From Blattamonas nauphoetae (Eukaryota; Preaxostyla; Oxymonadida): a DNA stretch of 64,000 bases. The notes below the pieces were generated by a model. That model did no database searches. It was not told where the DNA came from and was given only the letters and a program-made list of their open reading frames with translations. The stretch covers positions 558,001 through 622,000 of the forward strand of contig JARBJD010000003.1 of the NCBI GenBank assembly GCA_033064195.1, written 5' to 3'. Of the stretch, positions 12,351-23,894 are shown piece after piece; the stretch's first letter is position 1, and each line of letters opens with the position of its first letter. A program made the position numbers and the translations under genes.

Positions 12351-12520
12351 TCTTCACATCGCCAAACCTACAAAGCTCATGAAAGAAACATTTAGAAAGA
12401 GTCTCATTTCCAAAGACGCAGCGATTTTGAAAATGATGGAGAAGAATGCGAGGAACTCTGTGCGATTTGTGAAGACCAAGTCGATACACTTTGACAAATC
12501 GTTGGAAGAAACAGTGTGAT
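12350..12520 (+). pseudogene. Orphan terminal exon of an unrecognised gene
   Basis: After a plausible acceptor (CACACAG, about 12344-12350) an open frame runs to a TGA at 12517-12519 and reads HIAKPTKLMKETFRKSLI, then KMMEKNARNSVRFVKTKS. The composition is that of a basic helical protein tail. No upstream exon can be joined to it with confidence. It lies between the arms of the 11670-12925 inverted repeat. Confidence 0.25.
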
Positions 12521-13049
12521 TTTTTGATTTTGATGTCTCTCTTTCGATGAACAGCTGAACTGTATGACGCCTTTTTGAATCCAATTCGAACAGAATGCAA
12601 AGTCTTGATGGCTTCGTGCTGTGGCTGGCCTTTTCATTTCACGACTAACTGTTAATCGTCGGTGTTCGGCGCATCGGTGTCCTTGGATACTACCTTGACA
12701 GAGACATGGAGCGAGCGAGTTGACAAGTGTCTTCCTTTTCCTTTTCTTCATTCAATCTGCTACTATCTTTCACTAGACATTCACCATCTGGGATCCATTC
12801 AGGAGTGATATCGGATATGAATCACGTGTCATGTCGTTCGGAGTATGACCCCCTACAGTTGCATTTCACGTCATTCTATCTTATTTTTCATTGTTGTTCT
12901 TCCAAAAAATTCCAGGAGATGTCTACCCCAGTAAAGGTGAAGTGAGTGAAAAAGGAACTCTCTACTCTCACTTGTTCAATCAAAAAGCAAAAATTACAGC
13001 CGGATCAGGTCGTCGTGTCGGGCAGTATACTAACTGTGTCCACATTGGA

Positions 13050-13290
13050 TTGTCAATCAACATCATCGGATAAACACGCAACTTCGGGAAAACCCGCAAC
13101 TCAGCTTTCAAACAACCGAAGTCACCTCAAGTGTTCACCTCTTCGGTATCCACTGTGGACATCTATTGAATCCAAAATCCACATGATTTCTTCTAAATTA
13201 TGTTTTCTTCATTTCGATCATTCTCATTGTGGGACGATTTTAAAAAAGAAAGTGTATCAACCAGGTTGGGACGTTACTCCACGGGTCAAG
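13050..13290 (+). repeat. Interspersed repeat, copy 1 (inverted copy at 40230-40450)
   Basis: About 240 bp matching 40230-40450 in reverse complement with scattered differences. Shared blocks include AACATCATCGGATAAAC, CGGGAAAACCCGCAACTC, AACCGAAGTCACCTCAAG and TGTGGGACGATTT. It contains the near-palindromic CGGATAAACMCG motif. No coding potential is conserved between the copies. Confidence 0.7.
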
Positions 13291-13429
13291 TTGCCTCCAA
13301 ACATTCCTTCCTCTCATCACTGAGTACCTCACCTCCCGTCTATCCTCGACCCTTTCTCGTCATGCAGTTGAATTCCGTCAAGCATGCACGCAGGAAATCG
13401 CGGAAAGAGAATGGGAATTGAAGATTCGA

Positions 13430-15273
13430 CACCATGGACTCGCAATTAGAACGGGTATTCGGATTTTTATTTCGCAACTCGTTGTCTTTCGTTGTTGTCT
13501 TTCAATCTTTTTCACGATCTGTTTTTGTCGCAGATCATCTTCTCTCCTATCCCCTCCCAGCCATCAGCTTCCATTCCCATCCACTCCCTTCCACCCCCTC
13601 TCCATCCACCTCACAACCTACACTAACTGATGATAAATTAGATTTCGACGTCTCAACCTCTTGACGTTTCGATGAGGAAACGAGACGGTATGCTCGAATT
13701 TTCATCCCCTGTCGATCCAATTTCTTCTACTCTGAAGTATTGTATCTTTTCTATCACCTGGTTTATCGTCATTTCTTCAGACAAACGCCACACTTTCGAA
13801 GCCCTGGTGACTGACATACTCTCTGGATCTCAGTGACTGTCTTCCGCTTTCCCATCGCCATCCCGTTTCACATCCTCCTCTCCTCTTTGAAACAAGTCAA
13901 ATGCTGATGGAAAGCTCAGAATCGACACCGATCATTTGATCACGACCAAACACACTCATTCGAGATCTTCTTCCCCGATCTCGTCGAGGACGATTCGTCG
14001 GCGAGGAATTGCGGTGTTTTATTAGTCCCCCACGAAAGTGCCGCCATTCTGCAGTCAATCACCCACTCACGAGTTGTTTCGAAATGCATCACCGCTGAAG
14101 CAGCTGAGGCAAGAAGAAATCGACCAGATGCTCTCAAATATGTCTTCACGAACCAACATCTCCGTTATTCCGCCTCAATCGCCAACGAAGACGCCTCAGA
14201 CACAATCACACCTCATATCGAAAGGCTCGCCTCCAATGCGCAGTCCATCGTAACTGTCGGACTCTCCTCACCTCTTTCCTGCACAAGCATCACCACGATT
14301 CGCATGTATTCCGAGGTTTCCCGCGCCTCCATTCGTCGTCGACATGGATAGTCACCTCTTCGACCAGGCTCCCAAGGGCGCCACCGATTCTTCGTCTGAG
14401 CATCCACAGGTTTGATCTTTTCATTTTCGTTTCATGATACTGCTCTCTTTCCTCATCTTTTATCGTTTTTGTGATTGATCTCTCTTCTTCAGGCCACGAA
14501 CTGGGAAACGCAGTATAAAACGGACCACAAGCCACTCCGTCTCTTCTCGCCTCCGAAATGAAAGAAAAGGTGGATAGAAGAGAAAAGAAGTTCGACAAGT
14601 GGAAGGCACAGACGGCCGAACAGATCGACAACATGTTCACGCATCAGCTGATCGCAATTGCAGAGGAAGAACACGCCATCACAAAAGTGTGATATTCTCT
14701 CTCCTGACTCTGTTTTAGCTTCTCTACTCTGGGTTGGAGAATGCAGACGAAGAGGATCCTGAAAAGGTACGCCAGAACTCGGACTCGAACAGTCGATGCA
14801 CTTCCGTGCTTTAATGTTGTTTTTCTATCTTTATTTCGCCTCTTAAACCATTTTCTGTATCATTGATGTTTTATTCTCGCCCACATGACAATCCAGATCC
14901 CCTCCACAAATATTCTCTCAAAGAAACGAAACTAGCCCATCAGAACGTGACAGGTTTCGAGCGAAAAAAGCACAAAATGGAAATTCGCTTCGGAAAGACG
15001 CAGAATGCGACCCAAACCAACCTTGTCGAATTCGCTCGTCAGCGAAAAGAATACCAGAAACGTGGACCGAAGATCGAGTCGATAGAGAAGAGGAGGAAAG
15101 TGGAGATGAGGAAGTTGCATGCGAGAGAATGGACAGGTATTCAGGAAGCTGTGGAGGAGGCCGGAAGAAACACAAACCGCAAAAGGAAGAGGAAAGGAGA
15201 GACTGAGGAAAGAAGAGGAGGAACGAGTGAAAAGGGAGAAAGACGAGAGAAGCCGGTGAGAAGGGCAAGTTGA
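13430..15273 (+). pseudogene. Decayed spliced gene ending in a basic coiled coil
   Basis: Plus-strand exon-like pieces lie in order: a Ser/Pro-rich start (MDSQLERVFGFLF, 13434), a linker (SPLKQLRQEEIDQMLSN, near 14090), a helical piece (MKEKVDRREKKFDKWKAQ, near 14560), a short exon (LLYSGLENADEEDPEK, near 14720-14765) bounded by GTGTG/TTTTAG and GTACGC, and a coil from about 14895 to 15273 (EFARQRKEYQKRGPKIES). The helical piece is out of frame with what precedes it (a TGA falls at the junction), so the gene looks broken. It resembles cytoskeletal coiled-coil proteins but I cannot name it. Confidence 0.45.
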
Positions 15274-15340
15274 CTCAGATACTTCCAGCCATCCTGTCTG
15301 AAACATCACACACATATCCAACACGGCTGAACAGACACTG

Positions 15341-15561
15341 AGCGAGAAGACGAGGAAGGCGTGGGACGAGCGAGAAGACGAGGAAGGCGTGGGACGAGCG
15401 AGAAGACGAGGAAGGCGTGGGACGAGCGAGAAGACGAGGAAGGCGTGGGACGAGCGAGAAGACGAGGAAGGCGTGGGACGAGCGAGAAGACGAGGAAGGC
15501 GTGGGACGAGCGAGAAGACGAGGAAGGCGTGGGACGAGCGAGAAGACGAGGAAGGCGTGGG
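15341..15561 (+). repeat. 28-bp minisatellite, about 7.9 copies
   Basis: Perfect tandem copies of a 28-bp unit (GAGAAGACGAGGAAGGCGTG plus GGACGAGC), followed by GGGATGATC. Because 28 is not a multiple of 3, all frames stay open and cycle through one another every 84 bp. This creates long spurious frames on both strands. The copies show no divergence I can see, so the array is young. Confidence 0.95.
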
Positions 15562-15639
15562 ATGATCTTCATATTCCATCGTTTCTAATTCATTTCATGA
15601 GTTTCAGCGTTCTCTAGAGCAGCCTTTGATAAAAGAACT

Positions 15640-15740
15640 GCGAAGTAGTGATGAAACTAGGAAAATGTCCGAATCGTGGGCCGAAGATCCAGGGTGTGGG
15701 TTTATCCGGAGTTGCGGGTTAAATCGAGTACGTTCAGATC
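15640..15740 (+). repeat. Interspersed repeat, copy 1 (inverted copy at 35810-35925)
   Basis: About 100 bp shared in reverse complement with 35810-35925, including GTGTGGGTTTATCCGGAGTT, GCGGGTTAAATCGAGTACGT and a preceding GATGAAACT block. It carries the GGGTTTATCCG motif that also occurs in the 13050/40450 repeat family. Confidence 0.65.
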
Positions 15741-15934
15741 CTCAACAATAATCAATAGCGAAGTCTCATCAATCAATTCAGGTTTCTGAATCAGATAATC
15801 TCTCCTCTGTGCATGCAAATATGGCATACCTTTCATCCACACAACAAATCAAAAGATGATGAAAAACTCGTTGTATTCTGATGCAAATGCGACACTGTAT
15901 TAACTAACATAACCAAACGACTCGAAATCCTCCA

Positions 15935-17415
15935 TTCCTCGATATCTTTCCTGAATACGGTCGAGATCACACGACACATAACTATCCTCTTCCGATCGAA
16001 CGGAATGGATTCATCTATGTCCCTGTCAAGCCGACAAACTTTGAACTCAATTTAAATCCCTTCCCCCATGACGACCTTATGGATGGTGTCGAGGGGGACG
16101 ATTCTCAATCCCCATTTGCATCGTCAAGAACGTCACCCCGACAGCATCGTCGACGTCTTCCCCAACAGCCAGGTGATGACATTGAAAAGACTCCCTCAAC
16201 ACAAATGGGAATGTCTGGGCGTCCTCGACCTCGCCACATGCACTATTGGCAGCATCCTTCGATGAGGGACCAGAATTACAACTCGGACGAGTTCTATCCC
16301 ATCATCGTGGAATCTCTCGCCCATCAATACCCTCCTCGTCAGCAGCAACCGACATACAATCAACAAGTGCTTGTTTTTGAAGATGTCCAAGCAGATGTGC
16401 CCAGTCAGGAGTTCCCGATGACCATCAGATCTCTGATGCACTCACAACAGGAGCAAGCGGAAGATACTCGACTCCCACCTCTCTACTCAGACGATGTTAT
16501 GACGTATCCCCTCCATTCTCATGTTAAAGCCCTTGAGAATCGAAACAAACACGAACACCCTCCAGACAAGGTCAACGATGTCCAGAACCCGCTTGTCGAT
16601 TCTGGACGAGTTGTTGTTGCCTTCCCAGATCAACAAAAGTACTTCTCTCCCTTCCTTTCTCAGAACGAGCACAGCACTGTCCGTTTACAGGCAAAGCGGT
16701 ATGCCAAACAGAAGCCCGACTCCCTCTCAAACAGGGAGGGTTTTGTGAACCAACAGCAACAGCACATCAACCCACAGTTTCCACAACAATCGTCTGCTGC
16801 CATTGTCACGTAGAATTCCCAGTCATATCGTCGTCCACTGCAACAATCAGAGAATCAGCCATTCGATGAAGAATATGCCACATCTCGCGCCAACCAGCTA
16901 ACCGAACGAGATTTTTCTGGTTCTTTCGCACTGCCTCCCACATACACCAATCAAAAACAGTCAGAAACAACACATCAATCCGAGCCAATCTCGCACCAAA
17001 GATACCCACAGGAAGACATCCACCACTTCACCCAACCCTCCTTCTACAAACCCCAATCTTCCACTTCCCTACTTTCTTCCCATGTCCTCCAACTCCCATC
17101 AAGTTGCCCTCAACGCACACATTGTGTGGTTCCCACATTACGAGACTGACCCTCGCATTCTGATGGAGTAGACAGGATCAGCCGATGCTGTCCACAACTG
17201 GCGTTTCTATTTGTCGATTCCGACATATCCGATGAATGTGGCACCGACACAAATTCAGTCGAAGTCGCCAACACGCGGGAAGAAGGATCAGACGGCGAGA
17301 AGGCTGGCGAACGAGCTGAGAAGGTTGCTGCTGATTTCCAATCCCTCGTCGACTACTACGATGATCTTGACATCATCAATCAACTCTGGAAGAACAGCGA
17401 CATCCTGTCGAACAA
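15935..17415 (+). pseudogene. Decayed Gln/Pro-rich protein gene
   Basis: An open frame from about 15935 reads LDIFPEYGRDHTTHNYPLP and continues through a Gln/Pro/Ser-rich region to a TAG at 16811-16813. The same frame then resumes with identical composition (NSQSYRRPLQQSENQPFDEE) to about 17100. A second frame (HQVALNAHIVWFPHYETD) meets another in-frame TAG and continues (TGSADAVHNWRFYLSIP). A third piece ends LVDYYDDLDIINQLWKNSD near 17400. The frame changes and nonsense codons make this a pseudogene. No domain is recognised. Confidence 0.5.
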
Positions 17416-17419
17416 GATG

Positions 17420-18850
17420 GTGTGAGTGTCAGGAGGCGATGGCTGGGCTTACGATTTCGACGTCCACTGCATCGATCATTTCCTCCACTTTGGCGAGGAC
17501 GTCCGCGCCGTGATAAGGCTCAGATGTTCACAGGAAGGCAAAATCTCGCTTTCTTTGAACAAGAAAAGACTGTGCTCGTTCACGACTTGCACTGTTTCAC
17601 CAATACTCTCCCACATATCAACAGCAACACTCTCCATCTCTTCATACACGCTTGCCTCGCTCAGTCCAACTGCACATTCTTCTCTCTTCGCCGTCACGTC
17701 CATAGGCAATGTAGCTTTCACAACGACGATCATCAACGATCTGACGTCAACAACCACCCTTTTCTCGATCACAAAGTCAACTGGAACAGTGACGTTCTCT
17801 TCCTCTCCCTTCACCGATTGTGGGTCAACGAGCTCATCTCTCATCGATGCCACACTAACTGAATCCGTGTCTCTTTCAGTCGTTTATGTCAATGTGTTTC
17901 AAGATCTAAAACAGCCACCACCGCGGCGGGTCAGTTGAGCATCACCGTCACTGTCAACTCTGACGCGACTTGCCGCACAATCACACTGCCTGTGGACTCT
18001 GCCTTCACTGAAACAAGCGAGACACTAACATTGACCAAAATGGATTCATGGCCATGTCAAGCTGCTCGTTCACCTCTCTCGTCTCGATTGGGTCGGGCTA
18101 AGCCCTGAGTGGAACAATCGGCACTGATAAGGTAGAAACCATTGCCAGTTCGATCTTCGCGCCGTGTTCAGCTGCAAATGGAGGAGCTCTCTCGGTCAGT
18201 CACAGGCGGACAACTCTCCATCACCTCGACAATATTTTCTGACAGTTCAGCTACCGCGAATGGAGCGGCGCTGTTCCTGGACCCCAGCGGACTCACAGCC
18301 TCATATCTGACCTCTTTGCTGCCACGAACGTCAATGTGTGTGGATGATCTGGCATTCTCCAAACTGATCGTCGTTCTTCCATCGACCCTGTCATCCGCGT
18401 CTGTCGGATCTCTGATCTCCCCCACTGCCTCTCTGACCATCTTCCCATCATCAGAGAATGCTCGTTCTCCACGTGATCCTCCACACATGACGGCAGAGGG
18501 ATCTCGATTTCATGTCCATCCAAATTCCCACCTTCAAGTCTTGTCATCGACTCAAAATTCGATAAAATCTGTCAGTGTTCGAGCGGACGATCTGGAGAAT
18601 GGATTTTCATCTCCGCCTACGACTACTCATCACTCCTCATCTCACACTCGATGTCAAGGAAGTCTGTCAAAATGTCAGCTTCAGGCCCATCTTTCGATGT
18701 GACAGTCACCGCCTGCACATACACATCCTGCTCAACAACCTCCGAGACAACTTTTGGCGTACTCTCCATCGCGCACTCTTTCAGACACAGTTCATCCTCA
18801 CTGGAACAGCAACTATCACAACATGCACGTCACAGTCAATGTGATTAGCC
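17420..18850 (+). pseudogene. Decayed beta-helix surface protein
   Basis: Plus-strand frames at 17426-17938 and 18142-18702 are Ser/Thr/Ile/Val-rich with the short strand-turn rhythm and NGAALFLDPSGLTASYL-type blocks of right-handed parallel beta-helix surface proteins, which are abundant in oxymonads. The reading is broken by several frame changes. No signal peptide or membrane anchor survives. The match rests on pattern recall and composition. Confidence 0.45.
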
Positions 18851-20322
18851 GACGTACTCCACCCACGCCTGTGTCTAAGCTGATGCCTCAATTGTTTTTG
18901 GTGAATGAGGATGCCGCTTCTTCGATTGCTGTTCGTTTTCTTCTCGCCGTCATTCTCCTCGTTCGCCAGTATCTGAACACGCAACGAATCACTCATGTGG
19001 TGATCTGTGGAACTGGAACGACATTCTTGGCATCGCCAGCGAAACATGTGAGCCGTGTGTGCAGCTTTCTTGACAAAGCACTTGATGGTGACGGGGTGAT
19101 CCTGGTTCATTCACCTCAAGGGCACAACCGCGTGATGCTGATTGAGTCGATTTTTCTGATTCAGCGCTACAGTTGGTGAGTGGAGCTTGCGATGGAAGTG
19201 ACGTCGCTGAGCCGGCGGACTCGGATGAAGGGATCGTTCGTTTCGGGGTTGAGGAAGCATGCTGGAGTGATTAATCGTCTTGTGCAAACGCCTCGTCTTT
19301 TGCAGGAATCGTTCACTCTGCACAACACGTCGTTCAACCAGGCAGTGCGACTGGCTCAGTCTGCGCCGAGTGTGCGTACTGCTCCGAAAGTGAAGTTCCC
19401 CTGCTCACTGGCGCCGTGTGTCGTGAAACCGAAATCGAGCTCGTCGACGAAACGACCGCAGACGAGTGAACCGACAAGCGGGACGGAGCCAGCGGGATCG
19501 ATTCTGCAGTCCGGCGATGCGAGGAGACACCGAATGCCGCTGAAGTTGGCGAAAACGAGAGCCCGCTTCTTTCGCGTGTCGCCCGCCGCTGACCAGCGCT
19601 TGCCGAACCTACACTCCACTCGGATTGGACGTGCCGCAGATTAATGTTCAGAATGTGCCCGCACAATTGTTGGGGCATGCGACGATTCTGGAATTGATGG
19701 AAGCTGGAAACCGAAACTGTCAGCTCTTCGGACAATCGAACAAAACGCCCTCCGACGGCAAGGATCGGCCGGGCACCACTCCCGAACGGCATGCCCGGCC
19801 GCCCACACTCACAAGTCTCGTCCGCAGCGTCACTGGATTCGCTGGCCTCCTCGTCGCGTGTTGATTCGCCGACGTGCGCGACGAACGAAGAAAGCGAGTC
19901 GGTGATTGAACTGAACCCCACCCCGCTCTCATTGTACACAGACCAGCACTTCCTGCCGCTCTTCTCGCCCACACCGCACACCCCTCCGTCGGCAGCGGAC
20001 AGCAACACAGACCGCTCTCGCCCCTCGTCGCCCACACTCACAAACCCCCTTTCGCCTCCGAAGGACCACGCGAACTTGAACGAGCCACCGAGTCCTGTTC
20101 TTGTGACGATGCACCGGTTCTCGCGCGGGAATGGGATGCGCTCGCCGCAACACTCGAAGCCAGCCCCAAAGTTGGTCTCGCTCCCCACAACCCCTCCCAC
20201 ACCCTCCCCCTCTTCCCCATAACACGAAAGTGTGCATTCTGCGAGTGTGAAGAAGATAACACCGACAACATCCGTCGCGAAGGGGAAGGCTGTGGCTGCG
20301 AGGCAGAAGCGCCATTTCTGAT
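18841..20322 (+). pseudogene. Decayed dual-specificity phosphatase-like gene
   Basis: The stretch 18860-19300 reads like a DSP domain: PQLFLVNEDAASS, a strand RITHVVICGTGT, the P-loop strand GVILVHSPQGHNRVM, then helices (AMEVTSLSRRTRMKG, FVSGLRKHAGVI). The P-loop keeps the H, G and R of HCX5R but has Ser for the catalytic Cys. An in-frame TGA near 19177 interrupts the domain while homologous sequence continues. A Ser/Pro-rich tail follows (19791-20222), and a shifted basic C-terminus (VKKITPTTSVAKGKAVA) ends near 20322. I see a DSP family pseudogene; whether the Cys was lost before or after decay is unknown. Confidence 0.5.
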
Positions 20323-20569
20323 TGTTTCTCCGATCGGATTGGGTGGATCTGCCGTCGTGGTCCGTTCCCTTTCTTTTGGTTCGTGTCCCATCCTCTTTCT
20401 TCCTCCGCGTTCTGTTCTGCTTCGAAGCTCGTCATCATTTGGCTGTCCTGTTCTGCGCTGAATCTCGCTGTAGCTTTCTGTTCTGGCAGTGTCTTTCTCT
20501 GTGCGTCCTGCCCTTTCTTGCCTGTACATGAGACGATAGAGATTCGGGGGAGGGGATCTGAGGCTATTA

Positions 20570-21470
20570 CAGGGGTTTTGGAACCGGAGGAAATTATGGG
20601 TAAATCACAGTTGGTGGAGGCGGAAAAAGTTCACTTTTCGCCACTCTGACGCTTTGGGTGGTTCTTTTTTGAAAATAAAAAAAACACCAAAAGAGAATAC
20701 GGAGAAATGGCGACTAAATCACAGAGAAGGTTGTAAACCTCATATTGAGCAAATGCGGAGCTGATCGTTTTTGCTCCTTTTCTTCATTTTTAAAAGTGTG
20801 AACTGGAAAAACAACTATCAGATTCAATATTCAAATCTCCACCTCTACCATTCTTTTTCCTCCATTTCCATAAACTTTCTCCATTGTCAATGAAATCCTC
20901 GGCGATCAACACTCTCGAACGAGTGTTTGTTGAGCAGGGACACGGAAGTGATATTCGACTTTGGCAGCCGAACTGAAGTTTTCTGGAAGACATTAAAACA
21001 GAAATTTGGATTTTTCCTTGGAATATCATCGATAGCCATCTCGGAATGTCGTCATCTCAATCAGATGGTCGGATCTAGTCATGGAAAAGGACAAAATCAC
21101 CAAATATCCCATTTTGAAACATATACTCGTTCTTGATTCTATATCTTCCGTCAAAAGAGGACCTATTACATCCGTCTGCACTTTGAAAAAAACTGGCAAT
21201 AATTCTATATCCAAGCATATTACCGGCAGAAAATCTCCACTGTTTGATGAAAAATCGCCACATTTTCTGAATAGTCCGATGTGAATACAATCTACAGCAA
21301 TCTGGGCGACATTTGCACTGGAATCGAAAAAGGACTCCAAAACTAGACAATTGAGTAATCACTATTTTCTCTTCACTTTTACGGTTTTTTGCTTCTTTCC
21401 ATTTCAAAATGAGATATCTCGTTTTCCATATTAATTTATTTAAGGCTGGCCTCCGGTTCCAAAACCCCTG
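20570..21470. mobile_element. Non-autonomous hAT-like transposon
   Basis: A 901-bp element with terminal inverted repeats CAGGGGTTTTGGAACCGGAG, flanked by a perfect 8-bp target duplication GGCTATTA at 20562-20569 and 21471-21478. An 8-bp duplication and CAGGGG ends are diagnostic of the hAT superfamily. The minus strand holds only short frames (for example 21026-21340) that I cannot match to a hAT transposase. It lies inside the 13-kb inverted-repeat unit, downstream of the DSP remnant. Confidence 0.9.
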
Positions 21471-22024
21471 GGCTATTATCGTTTTACCCATTCTTTACCA
21501 GTTTCTGAGCCTATTGTCGCGAATATTTTGTTTTCTTGATTGCTTGTGACATGCACTGAATGAATTGAAGACGTGATATTGTCTTGTTTCCGAAATATTG
21601 GTTGGTGAAGTGTTCAAAAACAAACTGGATTTGTGCAGCACAGGAGTTGGGGATGACTTACTATCTGGTTCCAGCAAACAATGAAATCCTTATCATTTGA
21701 ATCGAGTGCGTTTCAACCGTCCAACCAATCTGGGGATGGCAGCAGAGAATGACGAGAATTGGATGGCTTCAGCATTCTTGATCTCCGCTTCAAACTTCAG
21801 CTGCGTCGCAAAATATGTTCACGGAAGAACAAATTGTTGTTCCAGATCGAGTTGTTCCTGTCTGCACGGATCTTTCTACAAGTTCACATTAACAACCATC
21901 TGCTGTTCGATGAGACCTCGTTCGGCGTTCTTTGCAAGAAATGGGTTTCTTTTGGTTTTGTCTCATCTGTTGAGAAAATAGTGGGGGCAGTCAGGGACTA
22001 AGTTTTCTTCAAATCGAGTGCGAT

Positions 22025-23441
22025 TCAGTGTCGATTCGTTATTGTGCCAGTGGAGACCCCAAAATGAGCATTTGAGTTGTCAGTGTATTCATACCCAACC
22101 ATGTCATCACATCGAGTGATCCGAAATAAATTCGCTGTGGTTTCGTGTGCAAAAAAGGAGAATGTTGTTTCCAACTCCAAAGAGTCATCAAGACCTTCCT
22201 CTCGCAAGCTGGCCATGATGTCCTTGCTTCTCCTTTGCACTTCGGGTTTTGCGTCCTTCCACATCAACAGAGTCCATCTCAGGTACGACAGGCCTTGATC
22301 GATCATTTCAACGGTGGTGAAGTGAATGAAGCAATTTATGATGGCGACAGAGAGAGGGGGGGCAGCATGAAAGAGTGAATTTCTTCGTAGAAAAGAGCGC
22401 ATCGCATTGGCTCCAGAAGCAGAGTCATAATGCTGGATGTCGGATTGTGGATGTCGAATATGGAGTAGTGACGACAGATGAATCTCAGAAAACCCTCAAG
22501 TGGAACAAGGAGATCCGAAAAGATGATGTGGAAGAACTGAAGTTGTTCTGGAATCACAGAAAAGTCCCTAAAATAGATGGAGTCGCCGAGTTGAGAGAGA
22601 CAGCGAACAATGATTCTCACGAGAAGAATTATGTGTTGAGGCTTCAGATGATTCTCTTGCTCGCAGAATGAAAGCGGAGGAGTCAGAAGAATTCGGCTTC
22701 CACAAGTTTGAGTCGGTCACGAGTGTCGGCCATTTCTAGTGTTGTATCCAGAAATGAAAGTGCTGAAAATGATATTGTTTCATTGCTACAGGATAAAAGG
22801 GAGACCATTGCTTCTGCGAACAGTCGACAGGTTCGATTCGGTGATGGGACGAGGTCAAACAGAATCTCGCCGCAAGTGAACAGTTTCTTGGGCCCAGGTG
22901 CAAGTTTGTCCAGCAATCGGCAGGCCTTTCGGGTTTCAGACTTTCCAAAGACGGCTCCTTCTTTCACAAGTGTCACAAGTGAGAGAAAGACTGGAGATGC
23001 ATCAGAGATGTTGGTGATTCGAGACAGGTTGACTGTGAAGAATGGTTGCGGCAAATCTCTCGTGTCCGGTTGGGAAAGATGCGATTAAAAGAGATTCTGT
23101 GTGGGAAGGGAGCTGGGTCTGTACGAGAAGAGGGAGTGGAAAAGATCGGATTCATTCCCTTCGGTCTCTTCTTGATATGCCCCTGCTGGAAGACAAAGTG
23201 AGGTGCACACGTGGTTAGCCAGTTGCCTTGTCTCCGCTTTGTTTGCTGGTGTTGCGTTCTCTCGATGCCAGTCGTGGATCTGACGGTTAACGTATGGTTG
23301 AGAAGGAAGGGGAGGCGGTGTGAGATTGCAGTTGGCTGAAATGGAGGAATATCCTTGGGACTCTGTTGGTTTTGGGACAGGGATTACTGAAATGGCACCT
23401 GTTTCGGTGAAAGATAATCGCGTCGATTTGCACAACTCCAT
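22025..23441 (-). pseudogene. Decayed ARM-like repeat protein (oxymonad-type family)
   Basis: The minus strand contains, in order, SLVTLVKEGAVFGKSETRKA then CRLLDKLAPGPKKLFTCGEI (within 22683-23054), PLEGFLRFICRH (near 22450) and LMWKDAKPEVQRRSKDIMA (near 22240). I recall this series from a large family of ARM-like hypothetical proteins in oxymonad genomes. The pieces lie in different frames, so the gene is dead. The further upstream frame (23085-23441) is Ser/Pro-rich and may be a separate fragment. Function of the family is unknown. Confidence 0.5.
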
Positions 23442-23498
23442 TCTTGCTCTGTTTCATTGTATCATCTCATGATTCATTTTTGTGATTGTTGGTACAGA

Positions 23499-23894
23499 AT
23501 ATATCCTGTTGAAAGGGCGGTATACACCAGAGAGAGGAGAGTTAAAGAGAAAGTGGGATGATCCGATTCAAAAAAAGGCCAATTCAATCCAATTGACGAA
23601 CATTACTCATCCGATCATGAATACTGCAATAATTTCACAAAAATATGAATGATCACGTCAGAAAAATCCTGTTAAGAAAAAAGTTGGAGATCCCGGGATT
23701 CGAACCTGGGACCCAACAGTGGAAGTCTTTGAATCTACCAACTCGTCCATTTGTACAATTTTTTTTTGATCAAACATCCACACCAATAAGGTTTAAAAAA
23801 ACCAACTTTTTTTGCAGATTTCCAACGGTCGTTCAGAAAACCAACTGCAGTTCAGAAAACCAACTGCACTCGAGAAAACCAACTTCAAATTGAG
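23499..23894 (-). repeat. Right inverted terminal repeat of the 13-kb unit
   Basis: Inverted copy of 10797-11210, about 396 bp, with one fewer 19-bp tandem unit and a few substitutions. Just outside it, on the plus strand, stands CCCGTTCCAGGGTC (23900-23913), identical to the 14 bases outside the left repeat. Confidence 0.75.
23677..23752 (-). ncRNA. tRNA-like pol III module in the right terminal repeat
   Basis: Reverse-complement copy of the 10957-11032 module, with the same box A and box B and a T6 terminator. It differs from the left copy by a few bases in the presumed anticodon-arm region. The cloverleaf is incomplete, as in the left copy. Confidence 0.5.

Noticed and set aside
14760-14815. 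Possible minus-strand tRNA around TTCGAGTCC
   Set aside because: Only a box-B-like segment is present; no box A at suitable distance and no acceptor stem. It lies inside an intron-like segment of the coiled-coil remnant.
14932-15579. Minus-strand 215-codon frame rich in Ser/Arg/Pro
   Set aside because: It is held open by the 28-bp minisatellite and by the antisense of the coiled-coil gene.
15935-17415. Alternative genetic code with TAG as glutamine, as reported for the oxymonad Streblomastix
   Set aside because: PP2A-A, the Tc1 catalytic frame and the 60025 gene end cleanly at TAG and others at TAA, so stops are standard here; the TAGs in this locus are better read as decay.
19334-20200. 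Minus-strand 288-codon open frame
   Set aside because: It mirrors the GC-rich Ser/Pro tail of the plus-strand DSP-like remnant and shows no domain; it is a shadow frame.
10797-23894. 13-kb inverted-repeat unit as a Polinton or other virus-like element
   Set aside because: Size and terminal repeats would fit, but I find no trace of a polymerase, integrase, packaging ATPase, protease or capsid-like protein, and the flanking repeat is 14 bp rather than 6.
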